64,000 bases of DNA from Owenia fusiformis (GCA_903813345.2 CAIIXF020000011.1:19883754-19947753), one strand, 5' to 3'. Positions 46,975 to 58,791 are shown, counted from the stretch's first letter. Numbers and translations: made by a program. Notes: generated by a model not told the origin, from the letters alone.

Positions 46975-47112
46975 CGGATTAACATAAACATTCGTGGATT
47001 ATTGTATAAACATTCGTGGATTATCAACCATTTGTGGATTATCATCAAACATTATTGGATATGAACATTATAGGATTACTACGAACATTATTGGATTATA
47101 ACAAACATTGGA
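46975..47112. repeat. Short ~20-23 bp tandem repeats
   Basis: Five or six degenerate units of the type aaacattcgtggattat run through this segment, with later units carrying attattggatta. Confidence 0.75.
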
Positions 47113-47564
47113 GAACTAACGTTTCGTGATCTGGAATCTCAAGGATCATCAAGGATATTTACCAACATCGAGAGACAATAAGGGGTATTGCCAATTGAAC
47201 TTAAGTATTACATTATATTTTATATATTATTGTTATATCATTTAGTTTTTCAAAAATATAGTACTGTACATTGTTATATTTTAATTGCTGTTTTTACTTT
47301 CTGTTATTTTCGAACGTAACACGAGTGATTATTTAGTATCAAGTTTTGTCTCTAGTGACAACATGTTACTGAATATCTCAACAAGTGATCTAAACTACCT
47401 GACTACAGCCGCTAGAATAAGCATACTGAAATATTATAATTCAGTTTGATTCAGATAAGGGGATTATACAGTAAGGGATTAACAATTTATTTATTATCTT
47501 ACAATTTAACTCAATTCGTGAATTTGAAGATCTACTGCTATATTGTTTAATATGCATTATAATA

Positions 47565-48204
47565 CAGGGTGTCCCGAAAGTATGGGCCCCCCTAGGCAGA
47601 CATATTCCAGTGTCCTCATAGTATGTGTCATATATCATTTTAAAGCTTGTCCAAAGTTACATTGATTTGCCAAGTATCATGGTTTAACTCCCAAATGGGA
47701 AAAAGTTACAGCCATTTTAAAAGTTAGTGTTTTGTCAAAATAAAGTTCAATTTTACACCACATTACTAGTCAATGTGTCCCCCTTGACCATGTTAACAGT
47801 GGCAATTATTTTCAGATATGACCTTAAAAGTCCTTCAAATAAGAGTGTGGAACTTTATAACCCTCTTAAAACCTGTTAAGGGACTTTAGAAGAGTTTCCT
47901 TAGAGTTTCTACCCTCACCGTTCTCTTTTTCCAACTCAATTTCCATCCAATCCGAAAAGAATTGCTGCTGTTAAGATGGCCCGTGAGGACACGTTGACTA
48001 GTGATTTGGTGTAAAATTGAACTTAATTTTGACCAAACACTAAATTTTTAAATACCCGTAATTTTTTCACATTTGAGAGTTGAACCATGATACTTGGTGA
48101 ATCAATGTAACTTTGGATAAGCTTTAAAATGATATTTGACACATACTGTGACGACACTGGTATATGTCTGCCTAGGGGGGACCCCATACTTTCGGGACAC
48201 CCTG
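47565..48204. mobile_element. 640 bp TA-flanked MITE, CAGGGTGTCCC ends
   Basis: The ends are CAGGGTGTCCCGAAAGTATG and its near-complement, with TA immediately outside both (47563-47564 and 48205-48206). Inverted similarity reaches well inward, through cagacatatt(c)cagtgtc and aagcttgtccaaagttaca. The TSD and ends fit the Tc1/mariner superfamily. It is non-autonomous. Confidence 0.9.
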
Positions 48205-48750
48205 TAGATCGATTTGATGGTAAGAACTAGTATGTGATATTTTACCTTTTTGTCATCATTGCTTAGAAATACAATTATACCATTCCAATTATAACTCACT
48301 TATTGTATTACTTGGCTTGATACACATGTTGGAAGATATGCTTTTAAAATTAGTAAACGATTACCAAAGCTAAGGTTACCCTGTAGTAGTGAAAGGCACA
48401 TTAAAAATGAATATCACCCCTTCAATCTATTTTAAAGGTTTTTATGATTATTTCACATTTTCCTATATTTTGCGTAACCAGGATATTGAGTTTTCTTCAT
48501 TTTCGTCTTACCAATATCCATTATATCTGTCAAATCGCGCCGCTACATTTGAAAATGATTAAAATTATGTCCTTTTCCCATTGAGCTCCATTATAAAAAT
48601 GGAATTTTCAAACTTAATATTTTAAAGTTGTACGTGGTGAAAAGTTGCATATTGAGAGTTAGTTAATGTTAAGGTGTAAAAAATTCAAAACAAAAATGAA
48701 AAAACAATGCCACGGAGTCTCATTAGCATTTCTTAAAAAGCCAGCGATGG

Positions 48751-48870
48751 CATTAGTTTTGTGATGATACCGTCACTTATAAGTATTTGGTACAGGTCGT
48801 GCGGGCATTGTTTCTTGATTTGTAGCAATAACATTGACTTTTGCACGTTGGTAAGGACACCTTATAATAC
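48751..48870. repeat. Copy of the 20.6 kb dispersed repeat
   Basis: ttagttttgtgatgataccg, acttataagtatttgg and acttttgcacgttggta match the segment starting at 20622 in the same order. Confidence 0.7.
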
Positions 48871-50400
48871 ATCACATATTTTAGAAGCGTATCCTCATGG
48901 AAAACGTAACATATTTTACCTTGCCATACCGTGCGCTTTTTCGATTAGTAATGCAGGGGCGTATGAGGGTGTAAATTCAACACAACGCCAAAAATCCCGC
49001 CAAAAATATGAAACAATTGTGTCAATATTCTAAATCAAAACGCCTATTTTATGCTCGTTAAACGTCATTTTATGGTAACAGAGATTTTAAGCTTGCAATA
49101 TTTTTCCCAACCTAAATGTGAACGGAAATACTTAAGCGATGCATTTGTATGGGCGATTGGTCATACGTATAGGTTGGCGTTTCGATTTTATATGCAAGCT
49201 TTAAATCCCTGATACCTTTTTAATGTGCTTTAAAATGTTCGAATGATTTTCATCATTTAAAATCACCTTCGCCTATCTTTTAAATCTCGACACAAATCAT
49301 TATCACTTTGCTAATGTCTCGAAGGATTGAGACGACCAATTTCCAAATAACAATGAGAGATTTTTTTCTAAATTGAATTTAGATATATATAGTATTGTCT
49401 GATTCCATCGTGTACCGTGCAATACAATACGTACAGATTAAAGAAACTAGTTTGATCAATTGATATAAAGAAACGCATTCTTGATCAATTAAACAAATAA
49501 ACACCCCCACCACAAAAGTCAAATCGAGGTCAACGTGACTTAGGGGGTGCGAAAAAATGTTATGAAAAACAAGAATCTATTATTTTTCAAATGAAAAAAA
49601 ACTAGGTAATCGCTTTTCTAGAACTGAAATCAATGGAACGTGTAATTGAATAATCAGCATTTTCAAGTTGTTTTTGTCATTAACATTCATATTTCAAGAA
49701 GTACTACCAATAACAATTAGTGATTTAGTAAGAAATTAGATAATTGTTGACTTAACTATAATTTATGTCTATGATTTTGCCTAGCAACGGAATATTTAAA
49801 TCGATGTAGTGAAATTGAAAAATTGGGGTAGGGGAAAATAAAAAAATATACATCTAAATTTAAAGAGGTTCATCATTATAATTATATGATACCATAGTTT
49901 GCATAAGCATTACGGAACATGCAAAAAAATTCATCAAGTAGTTTTTGAAAAAACAGTTTTTCTCTCAAATTCGTGAAGAGAACGCGATTCACGAATATTT
50001 GGCTAAATTGTATTTTACTTTTAAAATTTTTCATGAAATAAAGCATGTTGGTAAGGGAATTCAATCTGTTCAATGATATTTGCCAGACAGACAAATAATA
50101 ATATGGTATCCACAAAACATTTCTTTAGGCTAGTGTGCTCAAGATTACTTTTACAATTTTTGAACAATGAGAAAATATGACTAAAGAACATAGGAAAATT
50201 AAGTATTTTTTATTCTCACTTTTCAACACTACACTTGGCGTACATTGTTCCTACGCCACTGAGTAATGCACTAGTAATCTTTCTCTAGAAAAAATAATTC
50301 TTCCAGATTCGTTACATTTCTTAGCCGAAATCGCCTGCTAACTTCTTCGTTCATTTTGTCCGATTCTCCGACGGGACCTTGAAAAACAATCACGGTAAAC
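48871..50400. other. Intergenic with repeat remnants
   Basis: 50270-50380 carries words shared with 20800-20900 and 57660-57780. No gene is supported. Confidence 0.4.
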
Positions 50401-51080
50401 CAGGCCCGTAGCCGGGGGGGGGGGGGTCGAAGGGGGTTAAAAATCATGCAGTTTTTGACCATTTTGAGCACTTTTCGTATGTTTTTTTGCCAAAAACTGA
50501 AAAGCTCAACCCCCCCCCCCCCCTTGGCAAAAGCTCCCCCTTGGCATGGGCTTTCAATAACGCAGATGCGAGTAGGTAGTTACCAGATTCACCACCAGGT
50601 GGCTCGTTCGGGTCAGATAGCATGGCGGGTATAGTAGAAAGTTCCCTTTAACTTAAATTACATCTATTTGCGTGGTTCAATTTTCACATAACCCTTATGT
50701 ATCTAATAGTTATTCAAATTAAAATATGTCCAGTAAAAGAAAATGTTATCTGTCCAATACAAGAAAAGATAATTCACTTTTTGTGGTTTTGTAACATGGT
50801 GTGTATGGGGAATCAACCCGAACAAGAAGTCACATTTTCAAAAAAAATTAAATTTTTGATAGACAATTTTGATTGATAGACAATTTTCGAAACCATATTT
50901 CTAGATGTACTTTTACATGCAGATTTCAAATATGACATCACTTTGACTGAATTTTGAATATTTAATGACGTAAATCAAGATTATATCTACTCGCATCTAG
51001 TCTATTAGATTCTAATTGAAAGCCCATGCCCGTGGTAAAACCACTCCCCCACCACCAAGTAAATCCTGGCTACGGGCCTG
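50401..51080. mobile_element. CAGGCCCGTAGCC-family MITE, disrupted by a second MITE
   Basis: It starts CAGGCCCGTAGCC and ends GGCTACGGGCCTG. The flanks TAAAC and TGAAC agree at 4 of 5 positions, consistent with the 5 bp duplication of the copy at 17013. The interior is split by another element at 50545-51028. Confidence 0.8.
50545..51028. mobile_element. MITE with CATGGGCTTTCAA ends, nested copy
   Basis: The left end CATGGGCTTTCAATAA is inverted at the right (ttgaaagcccatg), and gatgcgagtag is also inverted inside both ends. The flanks CCCTTGG and CCCGTGG match at 6 of 7 positions. It shares its ends with the element at 52096 and is inserted inside the CAGGCCCGTAGCC-family element, so it is younger than that one. 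Confidence 0.8.
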
Positions 51081-51400
51081 TGAACGAAGAAGACGTGAGA
51101 TACACTGAATAAAATCGTGCATGGTCAACGAGTACAGCATTGTTTATAAAACTCACGGTCGTCGGGGAAACGATGTACGGAATGTGACGTCGGTGCTCAT
51201 GAAATATGACGTAATAACCCGTCAAGGCAACCGGGGATTTGTTATTTTTAACAATGGGAGACAGACATAGAACAATGGAGCAATAGATACACAATGGAGT
51301 TTCCATTCCAGGTGATTTTATTCCAAGGTAACACTAATCCTGATTGGTGTGTTCCGAAATAGATTGACTATTTCCCTCGGAAAGTTATATTCCCTCAAAT

Positions 51401-51448
51401 GTGACGTCAGCGGGAATATACATTTGAACTATTGCCCGCTGACGTCAC
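51401..51448. promoter_or_regulatory. 14 bp perfect inverted repeat carrying two CRE sites
   Basis: gtgacgtcagcggg at 51401-51414 is perfectly complementary to cccgctgacgtcac at 51435-51448. Each arm contains TGACGTCA. It lies 67 bp upstream of a small coding-like frame at 51515. Confidence 0.7.
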
Positions 51449-51514
51449 GATTGCACTTTCTATAACCCTTGGAAACGTCTGCGCATCATCACTGTGCAGA
51501 CGAAAAACAGAAAA

Positions 51515-51607
51515 ATGGAGGATGAGCACAAACACAAATCAACTCCGTTCACCATGACAGACGTGCGTGAACGATACAATATAAGCAACGTGTATAAAGT
51601 TCCCTAA
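51515..51607 (+). CDS. Mini-ORF, 30 codons, possibly the start of a decayed gene
   Basis: ATG follows an A-rich context. The peptide starts MEDEHKHKSTPFTMTDVRER and continues YNISNVYKVP before TAA. Composition is protein-like. With the CRE hairpin upstream and the long palindrome at 51961 downstream, it may be the first piece of a truncated transposon gene. The family is unknown. Confidence 0.22.
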   Translation: MEDEHKHKSTPFTMTDVRERYNISNVYKVP

Positions 51608-51960
51608 GCTCAATACGTCTGCGTAATTTCAAGTGTTATGATAATCTATTCAGCGTGTTAAACGCGATTGGATTTGTCAAGTGAGAGTCTCAGAGGCAAA
51701 AATTTCTGTTGAGCATCTGATGACGTCACAGCTTATAATGCTAACAATGGACCCGGGGAGGGGGCTTTCTCACGGACCTCTGCCAGATAAGCTCCTCTGT
51801 GTCTAGGCTCAATATATATCCCTTGAGCCTACTACCAACAGGGGCTGGATCTGGCTCCGGATCTGTGGGCTTTCTAAGCCTTTTTGGCCTTCGCAGAGGA
51901 AACGGGACAAGAGACAGTATAGGGTATATAATAAAACAAATAGTGACTGCCTAATTTCGA

Positions 51961-52083
51961 GCAATAGTGTAAATGATTTCCCCTTGGGAATATCCTCTAC
52001 AATGTACTATTCCCTCAGCCTGCGGCTTCGGGAATAGTACATTGTAGAGGATATTCCCTCGGGGAAATAATTTACACTATTGC
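51961..52083. repeat. Long palindrome, ~53 bp arms, 15 bp loop
   Basis: Arm one runs from gcaatagtgtaaatgatttc to atgtactattccc. Arm two is its near-perfect complement, ending cactattgc at 52083. The loop is tcagcctgcggcttc. RNA or single-stranded DNA would form a very stable hairpin. Confidence 0.92.
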
Positions 52084-52095
52084 CCTCAATGGCAG

Positions 52096-52632
52096 CATGG
52101 GCTTTCAACTAGAAGGGTAGGCAACCTCCCATATTTCATACATAAACATTGCCATGGGTTTTCAAAATTGGAGAATGTACACATTCCAAGAAAATCTTAT
52201 TTTGTACTTTTTATTGATGATTAAAAGAAATAACTCAAAAATAAAAACATGATCTTCTACATACATCTTGATAATTTAATAAAAATTGGAATTCATCCTA
52301 ATTATGACAATACAGAAAGTGAACATTCTCCCACAAATTATCTTTTTATTGGAATGTGTTCTTGAATAATTACCCACAATGCAATACTCAAAGAGAACAT
52401 CTTGATAACTCTTATTCTTATTGGTCTCTTTTGTTTACTTTTATATGATATTGAATATATTTTATGCTTAAATCATATTAAAAATTGATTTTTATTCAAA
52501 ATAATACTAAAACATATACATTTATCTAATACTTTTTGAAATATTGCCATAAAAGGGAAGCATGTCATTGCTCATTTTGAAGGTCTCATGTTATTACATA
52601 GAGTTGCATACCCTTCTAGTTGAAAGCCCATG
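52096..52632. mobile_element. 537 bp MITE with CATGGGCTTTCAACTAGAAG ends and 7 bp TSD
   Basis: The two ends are inverted copies over about 24 bp (CATGGGCTTTCAACTAGAAG plus GGTA). ATGGCAG lies directly on both sides (52089-52095 and 52633-52639). It shares its first 13 bp with the element at 50545. It ends about 80 bp before the probable first exon of the gene at 52.7 kb, and so sits in that gene's proximal promoter. Confidence 0.9.
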
Positions 52633-52711
52633 ATGGCAGTCACTATTTGTATAATTTGCAGTCAAGATGTTACGAGATGCGCACTCGTTGTTTTAACAAT
52701 TAATTCATTAT

Positions 52712-52842
52712 AAAGATGGCGTCGGTAATCTTGGTCACGTGACTAGTTTTCTGCTCTTTCAAGAATTTGCGGGATTTTGAATTGGGATAACAAGAGCCAT
52801 TTGTTGAGGGTTCAACGGAGGAAACCTTTAACTTTTATCATG
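52712..52842 (+). CDS. Probable first exon ending exactly at ATG
   Basis: The segment has promoter/5' UTR character: a YY1-type aagatggcgtcgg (52714) and an E-box in gtcacgtgac (52734). The only codon is the ATG at 52840-52842, followed directly by a strong donor (gtaagtgag). This exon would join in phase 0 to a downstream exon. The exon at 63683, which is open from its first base in phase 0, is a candidate. The transcription start is not determined. Confidence 0.45.
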
Positions 52843-53398
52843 GTAAGTGAGTTCATTATGTTACTCATGTTGTATTAAAGTTTTGGTGCTGTTGATTGTA
52901 TATTTGAAGACGAAAATGCGAATTTAATGAAGCCCCTGAGTTTTTGAAGTATTTTCACAGTACATTTGCTAAGCTTGTAAATTCGTATATTAACATCACA
53001 TAAGCTAAAATTTTGTACTTCTTCTTCAAGATAAAAGAATAAATTAACGTTAAATGATATATTTTTTACATCTAGAGGTCAGATTAATCCGTTTACACGA
53101 AATGAAAATCTTCCGATTTACAACTTTTTTTCGAAATGTGTCCTCCATTTTTCGATTTTTTGCCCTTATTTTCTCTTTATTCCCGTATTTGATGCGAAAG
53201 TTATGATCACATTTACAATAAAACTAACATATTTTCTTATTTTGTATCTTATTATTGCCACGATTGGGTCTCATCACTTCAGAAATGGATTCATAGACGA
53301 AGTTTTATTTTCCCATTGAAATAACATGTACATGTAGGTGCTGGACAGCTACTCGGATAAATAAATATTATGAAAAAATGTCCTGAGCTAAACCATTA

Positions 53399-54270
53399 TC
53401 AAAGGTGCACTATTTGTCTAATTCAATAGGTATAATGAGGTATGTTGTGTTGTTTTACTGGTATATCATTGTATGTCAATCAATACATGAATAGATGTCT
53501 ATTAATGGTGTCATTATTTTTAGGGTTAAAGTAGTCAAGTGTGGTATAAAGCAGTGCTGTAGTTGAATCCCTCCAGAAAAGATATGCTTTGAAGGATGCA
53601 ATAAGTTACTATCAGGTAAACTATGTTGTTTTATATAAAAAATAGTATCACTATTGGAGCTTTTGCCAAGGGTGAGGGTGGCTGTTTGACATGCGAAAAG
53701 TGCTCAGACTGGTAAATCTCTGCATGATTCTGAGAGAATTTCTGGCTGGGGGAGGGGGGATGGGGGGATGAGTGTCTGATCCCTCCGCTCTCCCTGACTA
53801 TGGACCTGAATAGGATGTGTCTTCTAATGGTTTGCTTGTGGCATTTTTGAATAGGGTCCACATAAATACACATTTTAGATTTACATTTACAGAATACATT
53901 TTACATTTTTTACATTTTATTAACCATAAATAGTGTGCATATTATACCAGCTTCAGCAGTTACAGCTTTTTGCCTTGATAACATACAGTTGTACATTGTC
54001 AAACATAGGTGCACTATTTGTTTGTCTTAGTGAATAGATATATTGAGGCATTTTGTGTTGATTTACTGGTATATCATTGTCTGTCAATTAATACATCACA
54101 GATTCACATGTATAGGATTCTATGATTTTTTCATTATTTGTAGGGTTAAAGTAGCGCAGTAGAAAATATAAAGCAGTGCTGTAGTTGAATCCCTCCAGAG
54201 AAGATATATGCTATGAAGGTAAACATAAAAACTTACAATTAGGTAAACTATGGTGTTTTATATAAAAAAA
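53399..54270. repeat. Tandem duplication of a ~245-270 bp segment with an exon-like core
   Basis: Copies begin at about 53399 and 53999. Both contain ggtgcactatttgt, ttactggtatatcattgt, an acceptor-like tag before ggttaaagtag, aaagcagtgctgtagttgaa and tccctccaga, and end in ag|gtaaac donors (53616 and 54243; also 54219). The core could be a duplicated non-coding or alternative exon in the intron of the gene starting at 52.7 kb. If it follows the ATG exon directly, the frame closes at once (TAA). Confidence 0.75.
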
Positions 54271-54536
54271 ATAGGCTAGTATATCAATATTATTAATATT
54301 TTGATATAGGGATTCATAAAAATGTTATCTATGATGCTTTGTGATTATCACAAAGTTAGTAAGCTTACAAAACAATGCTGTTGATGCCATTTGCCATAAG
54401 ATTTGGCAATCGTATGTACCGTCATGAAAAAGTTGCCATTCACAATAGGGTGTTTCATCCTTGCTGCAAGCAGCAAGGGTATTTTACTAGTATTTAAGCA
54501 TTAATGAAGTCTTTTGAAGAAGGATTGGGTGTTCCA

Positions 54537-55668
54537 CTTTTTGATTTTATTTTGGATCAAGATGTAGTTTTGCCCAGTTGGTCTCCTGGTAGAGGAAAGC
54601 AAGCACAAAAAATTCAGTCAAATCCGTTGATGTTTAGACCTCCCCCTTCCACATTTTCTGACACCCATTCACTACCATATTAATAATTGTCAGAAAATTG
54701 CAGAAAGTATCAATTTCATCATGTTTGAAACCCATGTTCTACCAAAGGCATTACAGTGATTTGCATCAAATTCATACTGAACAACATTTCAGAAATGTTG
54801 TTCAGTATGCTTTTGATCCATGGTAAAACCTAGTAGATGGTACTTTGCCTCATTTCTGAGAAAATAATTGTTTAAAGAGAGAATCAGATATAGCAAGCAG
54901 GCTAAACAAAAAATTGTCTCAATTTTAGAATATTTTTGGCTCATGTCATGGCTAAAGTGCATACTTTATTCAAGGAAAACTAAAGATTTTTACAACAATG
55001 TATTATTTTTATATAAGAATGGTTACCATTCTTATTATTTGGGAGAATTTAAACATTTCCACCCATTTTTGCACTTTGGATCATTAATAACTTCACCAAT
55101 TTATAACATATTGTGAATCTTTTTGGAGATATTGTATTTCATAGTGTAAGGAATAGATTGGTTAAATGTTAAAAGTTGCTTGTAATTTTGTCACCCCCTA
55201 TAGATCTGATTCTTCCTTTAAGCATTGATTATAATAATGTGCTATATATCATTAATGCTAACCTGCATCTGTTTTTAGCAATAACCAGGTATTGATAGCA
55301 TGAATTCTAGAGTACCTATGATCCCCAAAATTAAAGATGCATCAGCTTAAGCTATCACATTCCACCTTTTAAAAGTTCAGGACCCTACATTTTCTAATCG
55401 TGTAGTTATGGCCCCCTCAAAATGGCAAAACTCCATTGTGCGTGAAGCAATTTGAAGTATTTGGTAGAACATAGGTCTCAAATATGATGAAAATGACAGA
55501 TTATTAAGACGATTATTAATATGGTAGCGAATAGACGTCAGAAAGTGTGGTAGGGGGCGGTCTAAACATCAACAGATTTGACTGAAATTTTTGTGTTTGC
55601 TTTCCTCTATCAGGAGGTCAACTGGGCTATACTCCACCCATTGATCTGGAAAAATAGTCGAAAAATGA
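54537..55668. repeat. Foldback element with ~230 bp imperfect arms
   Basis: 54537-54770 is matched inverted by 55440-55668. Shared words include cccagttg(g/a)cctcctg, aatc(c/t)gttgatgttta, ccatattaataat and atgttctaccaaa. Inside the left part, 54775-54807 is a perfect 16 bp-arm hairpin (tactgaacaacatttc / gaaatgttgttcagta around one base). No coding capacity is seen. Confidence 0.85.
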
Positions 55669-55843
55669 AATAACCTAATCCTCAAGCTCCTCAAATTCAT
55701 TAGAAGCCTATTCTCTGATTCTAGGCCTGTATGAAAAGAATTCATCAAAGTGTAGCAATTATAGGCACTTAACAGTTAATCTGAAAACATGCTAAGAGCT
55801 GATGTGAAAAAATCATTCTACCCTGGTGTTATTTTTATTCCAG

Positions 55844-55920
55844 GAATATGAGAAGGACTTCTGCAAAATATCTGGCAAGTTTTATCCACCCTAGTGAGAC
55901 ACTAACACAACGAGAAACAC
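55844..55920 (+). pseudogene. Degraded copy of the 63.68 kb exon
   Basis: After an acceptor (tttttattccag), the sequence gaatatgaga matches the start of the exon at 63683. tctggcaagttttatc, accc and agtgagacacta match further on. It is 4 bases shorter in the middle and hits TAG after 16 codons, so it could not encode the same peptide. Confidence 0.6.
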
Positions 55921-57079
55921 TATATAATAAACTCCAATACGACGAGATAATATATTTGTTATCCAAATTGATTAATAACTAATAAGATCAGATACTGTTA
56001 AATAAAATTCTGTCCGGGATTTGTTATTGTCGTATACAAACGTGGTATCCGAACTGCTTACTTATAGTATCCGTTGCGACCATTAACAATATTGTAAATG
56101 TCTAATTAGCTAAGTAAATAAATATGTCGTCACAGTCGCTGTTGGCTATGGAGAGTTATTAATAATTATCGATCATAAATGTTATCATACTTTTCTCGAT
56201 TTAAATATCCAAATATTTACTATGTTTAAAAATGAAAATGTTTGTTCGACCTTTTTTCTTATTATCAAGAACGCGCATGCAAGTTCGGCAATCCTTGTAC
56301 ATTGTGTGCACAGTATGCGCATTTTAATCGTTGTATATTTTTCTATATACTATAATACTATTCATTTTTTTGTACAATTGAACCGAACATACTTTAAAAT
56401 CATCAGCTTTAAATAGATTATATAAACGAAATTAGCCTTAAAATAATAAAATTCGTGCGTTTGTAAATGCTCTCAATAAAGAAATAGACCAAAATACGCA
56501 AGTTTACTTTGAAGTTTCTTTTATCGTCTTTTGTCATTAAACTTTAATGTTCTATCGATAAAATATGTGGAAATACCAGAAGAAGCATTGGAGTAGGAGA
56601 GTTCAACTAGAAGACAGCAACCCCTTGGAAAAGCATACTTCATAACCGTGTGCAATATATGTATATTATAATATGTCACCTAAGATTCATTTTGGAAAGC
56701 ATTATAATATTATACTACAGAATAATTATACTTTTAATATTAGGAGGCTCTCATTTATTCTCGGACCAAAAGCGATTTTATACCCGAACATCTAATTCTC
56801 CAGCTGAATTTTTCAGGAATAAAAAGTTCACAATGATCATGCTTTTAGTAAGATACATACTGCTTATCCTCGGCCCGTTCACTAATTAACCGTTTGTCAT
56901 CAAATGACTACAAGAATCTGTTACGTATCACAGCCAAGTCATTTTTATTTGAAATAAAGAAATTATTTATTTATTCTTCAATTTGAATGTGAAATATATT
57001 TTAAAGTATGACGTAAAATTACAGAAATACGCCCCTCCCCCTCACTTCCTGGCATGAACTATTTACATTATTAAACGGA
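55921..57079. other. Intronic/intergenic, nothing recognised
   Basis: AT-rich with only short frames. Confidence 0.4.
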
Positions 57080-57306
57080 AATAAATGCGTATTACGGGAT
57101 TAAGACGTTTGATGACAGTGACTATTTCCCGTCACCTGCATTGATTGCATCATCATGGGAAAACGGGATTGAGTCTATATTGAACTAATTAATTAGAAAT
57201 CTACAGATATTTTTGTCTGCATGCTCATTTACCTCTAAGGGGTTAAAATATCAAAGAACTAGGACGTCGGTTTTTAGATAGGCTGTAATTATAAATGTAT
57301 TGACTG

Positions 57307-57446
57307 CAGGGCCTCACCCGGGGGGGGGGGGTCACCATTCTTAGCACTTTTCAAGTGATTGCGGGGCTAGATTTGTCAAATATAAACCCCCTTGGAAAGT
57401 TTTGAAAGTGACCCCCCCCCATTGACAAAATGTGATTACGGTCCTG
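57307..57446. mobile_element. Diverged CAGG...-ended MITE, 140 bp
   Basis: The start caggacc/cagggcctcacccgg-type end is matched by gattacggtcctg at the right. The interior is G-runs and C-runs as in the 17013 copy. The flanks match poorly, so the assignment to the CAGGCCCGTAGCC family is tentative. Confidence 0.45.
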
Positions 57447-57469
57447 CACTTTTTACAAAGCTTTTAAAA

Positions 57470-57780
57470 ACAGGTCGTGTAGAATGTAGACCCCCGTTGC
57501 TTGATATTTATAGCAAAAACATTGACATTTGAAAGTTTGTGACGCTGCGCTATTTTGAATAAACCTTATATCTAAGAAGCCTATCGGTTGAAAAAAATAC
57601 CTAGAAGACTTAACATATTTCCCAATGTCATGCACCTATTAATTTAGCAATTGAATTATAATTATAAACTTTCTCTTGAAACAATAAATCTTCCAGATTT
57701 GATGAATTTTTGGACAAAATCGGCTACCCCCCCCCCTCCGTTCATTACTTCCGATCATCGGGCGTGATGTTGATTTATAT
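57470..57780. repeat. Third copy of the 20.6 kb dispersed repeat family
   Basis: caggtcgtgtaga, atttatagcaaaaacattga and, further on, aaactttctctt, cttccagatttgatgaattt and cgatcat correspond in order to 20670-20880. Confidence 0.6.
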
Positions 57781-58769
57781 AATTTGTTATGTTATGTTAT
57801 GTTATATTTATTTCCATATTATAATTCTTACAATTGAATAACAATATATCTCTCTAAAATTAAGTTTGAAATAAACCGAAGAATAATCAGCAAGTCTGAT
57901 TGAAAATACACATCCTGTAAAAGAGAGAAGAATTTAATCCGTCTGAATCTGATTGCAAAATATAAATCTGTCTCATTAGGAAATTAATCCCTGCTATTTA
58001 ACTTGCACATAATCTAAAAGCTAATAGTCAAAAACCGGGGTCAAAAAGCTTATCACAATATAGTAGAACATCTTGACTTCAGATATAATTTTCTCATGAA
58101 TTTTAAAAATCGGCCGAGAACTGATTAAGTAACATTCCGCACACGCCGTCTGATTGCATATTTGAAACGACAACATCCGATCTACTACAGTATAAATAAT
58201 CCAATTGACTTTGATAGCATATATTTGTTTTCAGACATATTTTGTATTTGCGCCAGCTTCGACCCCCCCCCCCCTTCACGTGATGCCTTTCAAATCAATT
58301 CATTTCACAAATGACATAGAACTGCAAACGCCTGTTGCGTTTATTCCAAATGCAACAAGGCTAGCAGTTGAATAATAAAACAAGACAAATCAAAATCATC
58401 CAACATACGTATCATGCCGGGGTATCATGTAGTAAATTTCACCAGCCTATGACTTTTAAATACATTCTTTATATGTACCTGTATAGTAACTCCGGAAAAT
58501 CAAGTATCATCAGTATTTTTAACAAACTGGGACTTTTGATGTGAACATCAATCATGATAGCAATATATGAGCAACGGTTTAGATTAAAACTGGGAAAAGC
58601 AGGCGGTCGCCGTCCGGGTCGCCGTATGCTTGACGCACGGCTAGTGTAACAATGTGAAGGGTAACAGCCCGCTTCCCCTATAACCTTGCCAATGTCCATA
58701 CACGCTTCTGCTTTTTCAAATTTCGGATCACCTTTGGGATGGAGATAATATACATGTAGATTTGTTACT

Positions 58770-58791
58770 GGGGGGGGGGGGGGGGGGGGGG
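58770..58791. repeat. Run of 22 G
   Basis: Uninterrupted G homopolymer on the plus strand. It could form a G-quadruplex, and its length may be inaccurate in an assembly. Confidence 0.95.
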
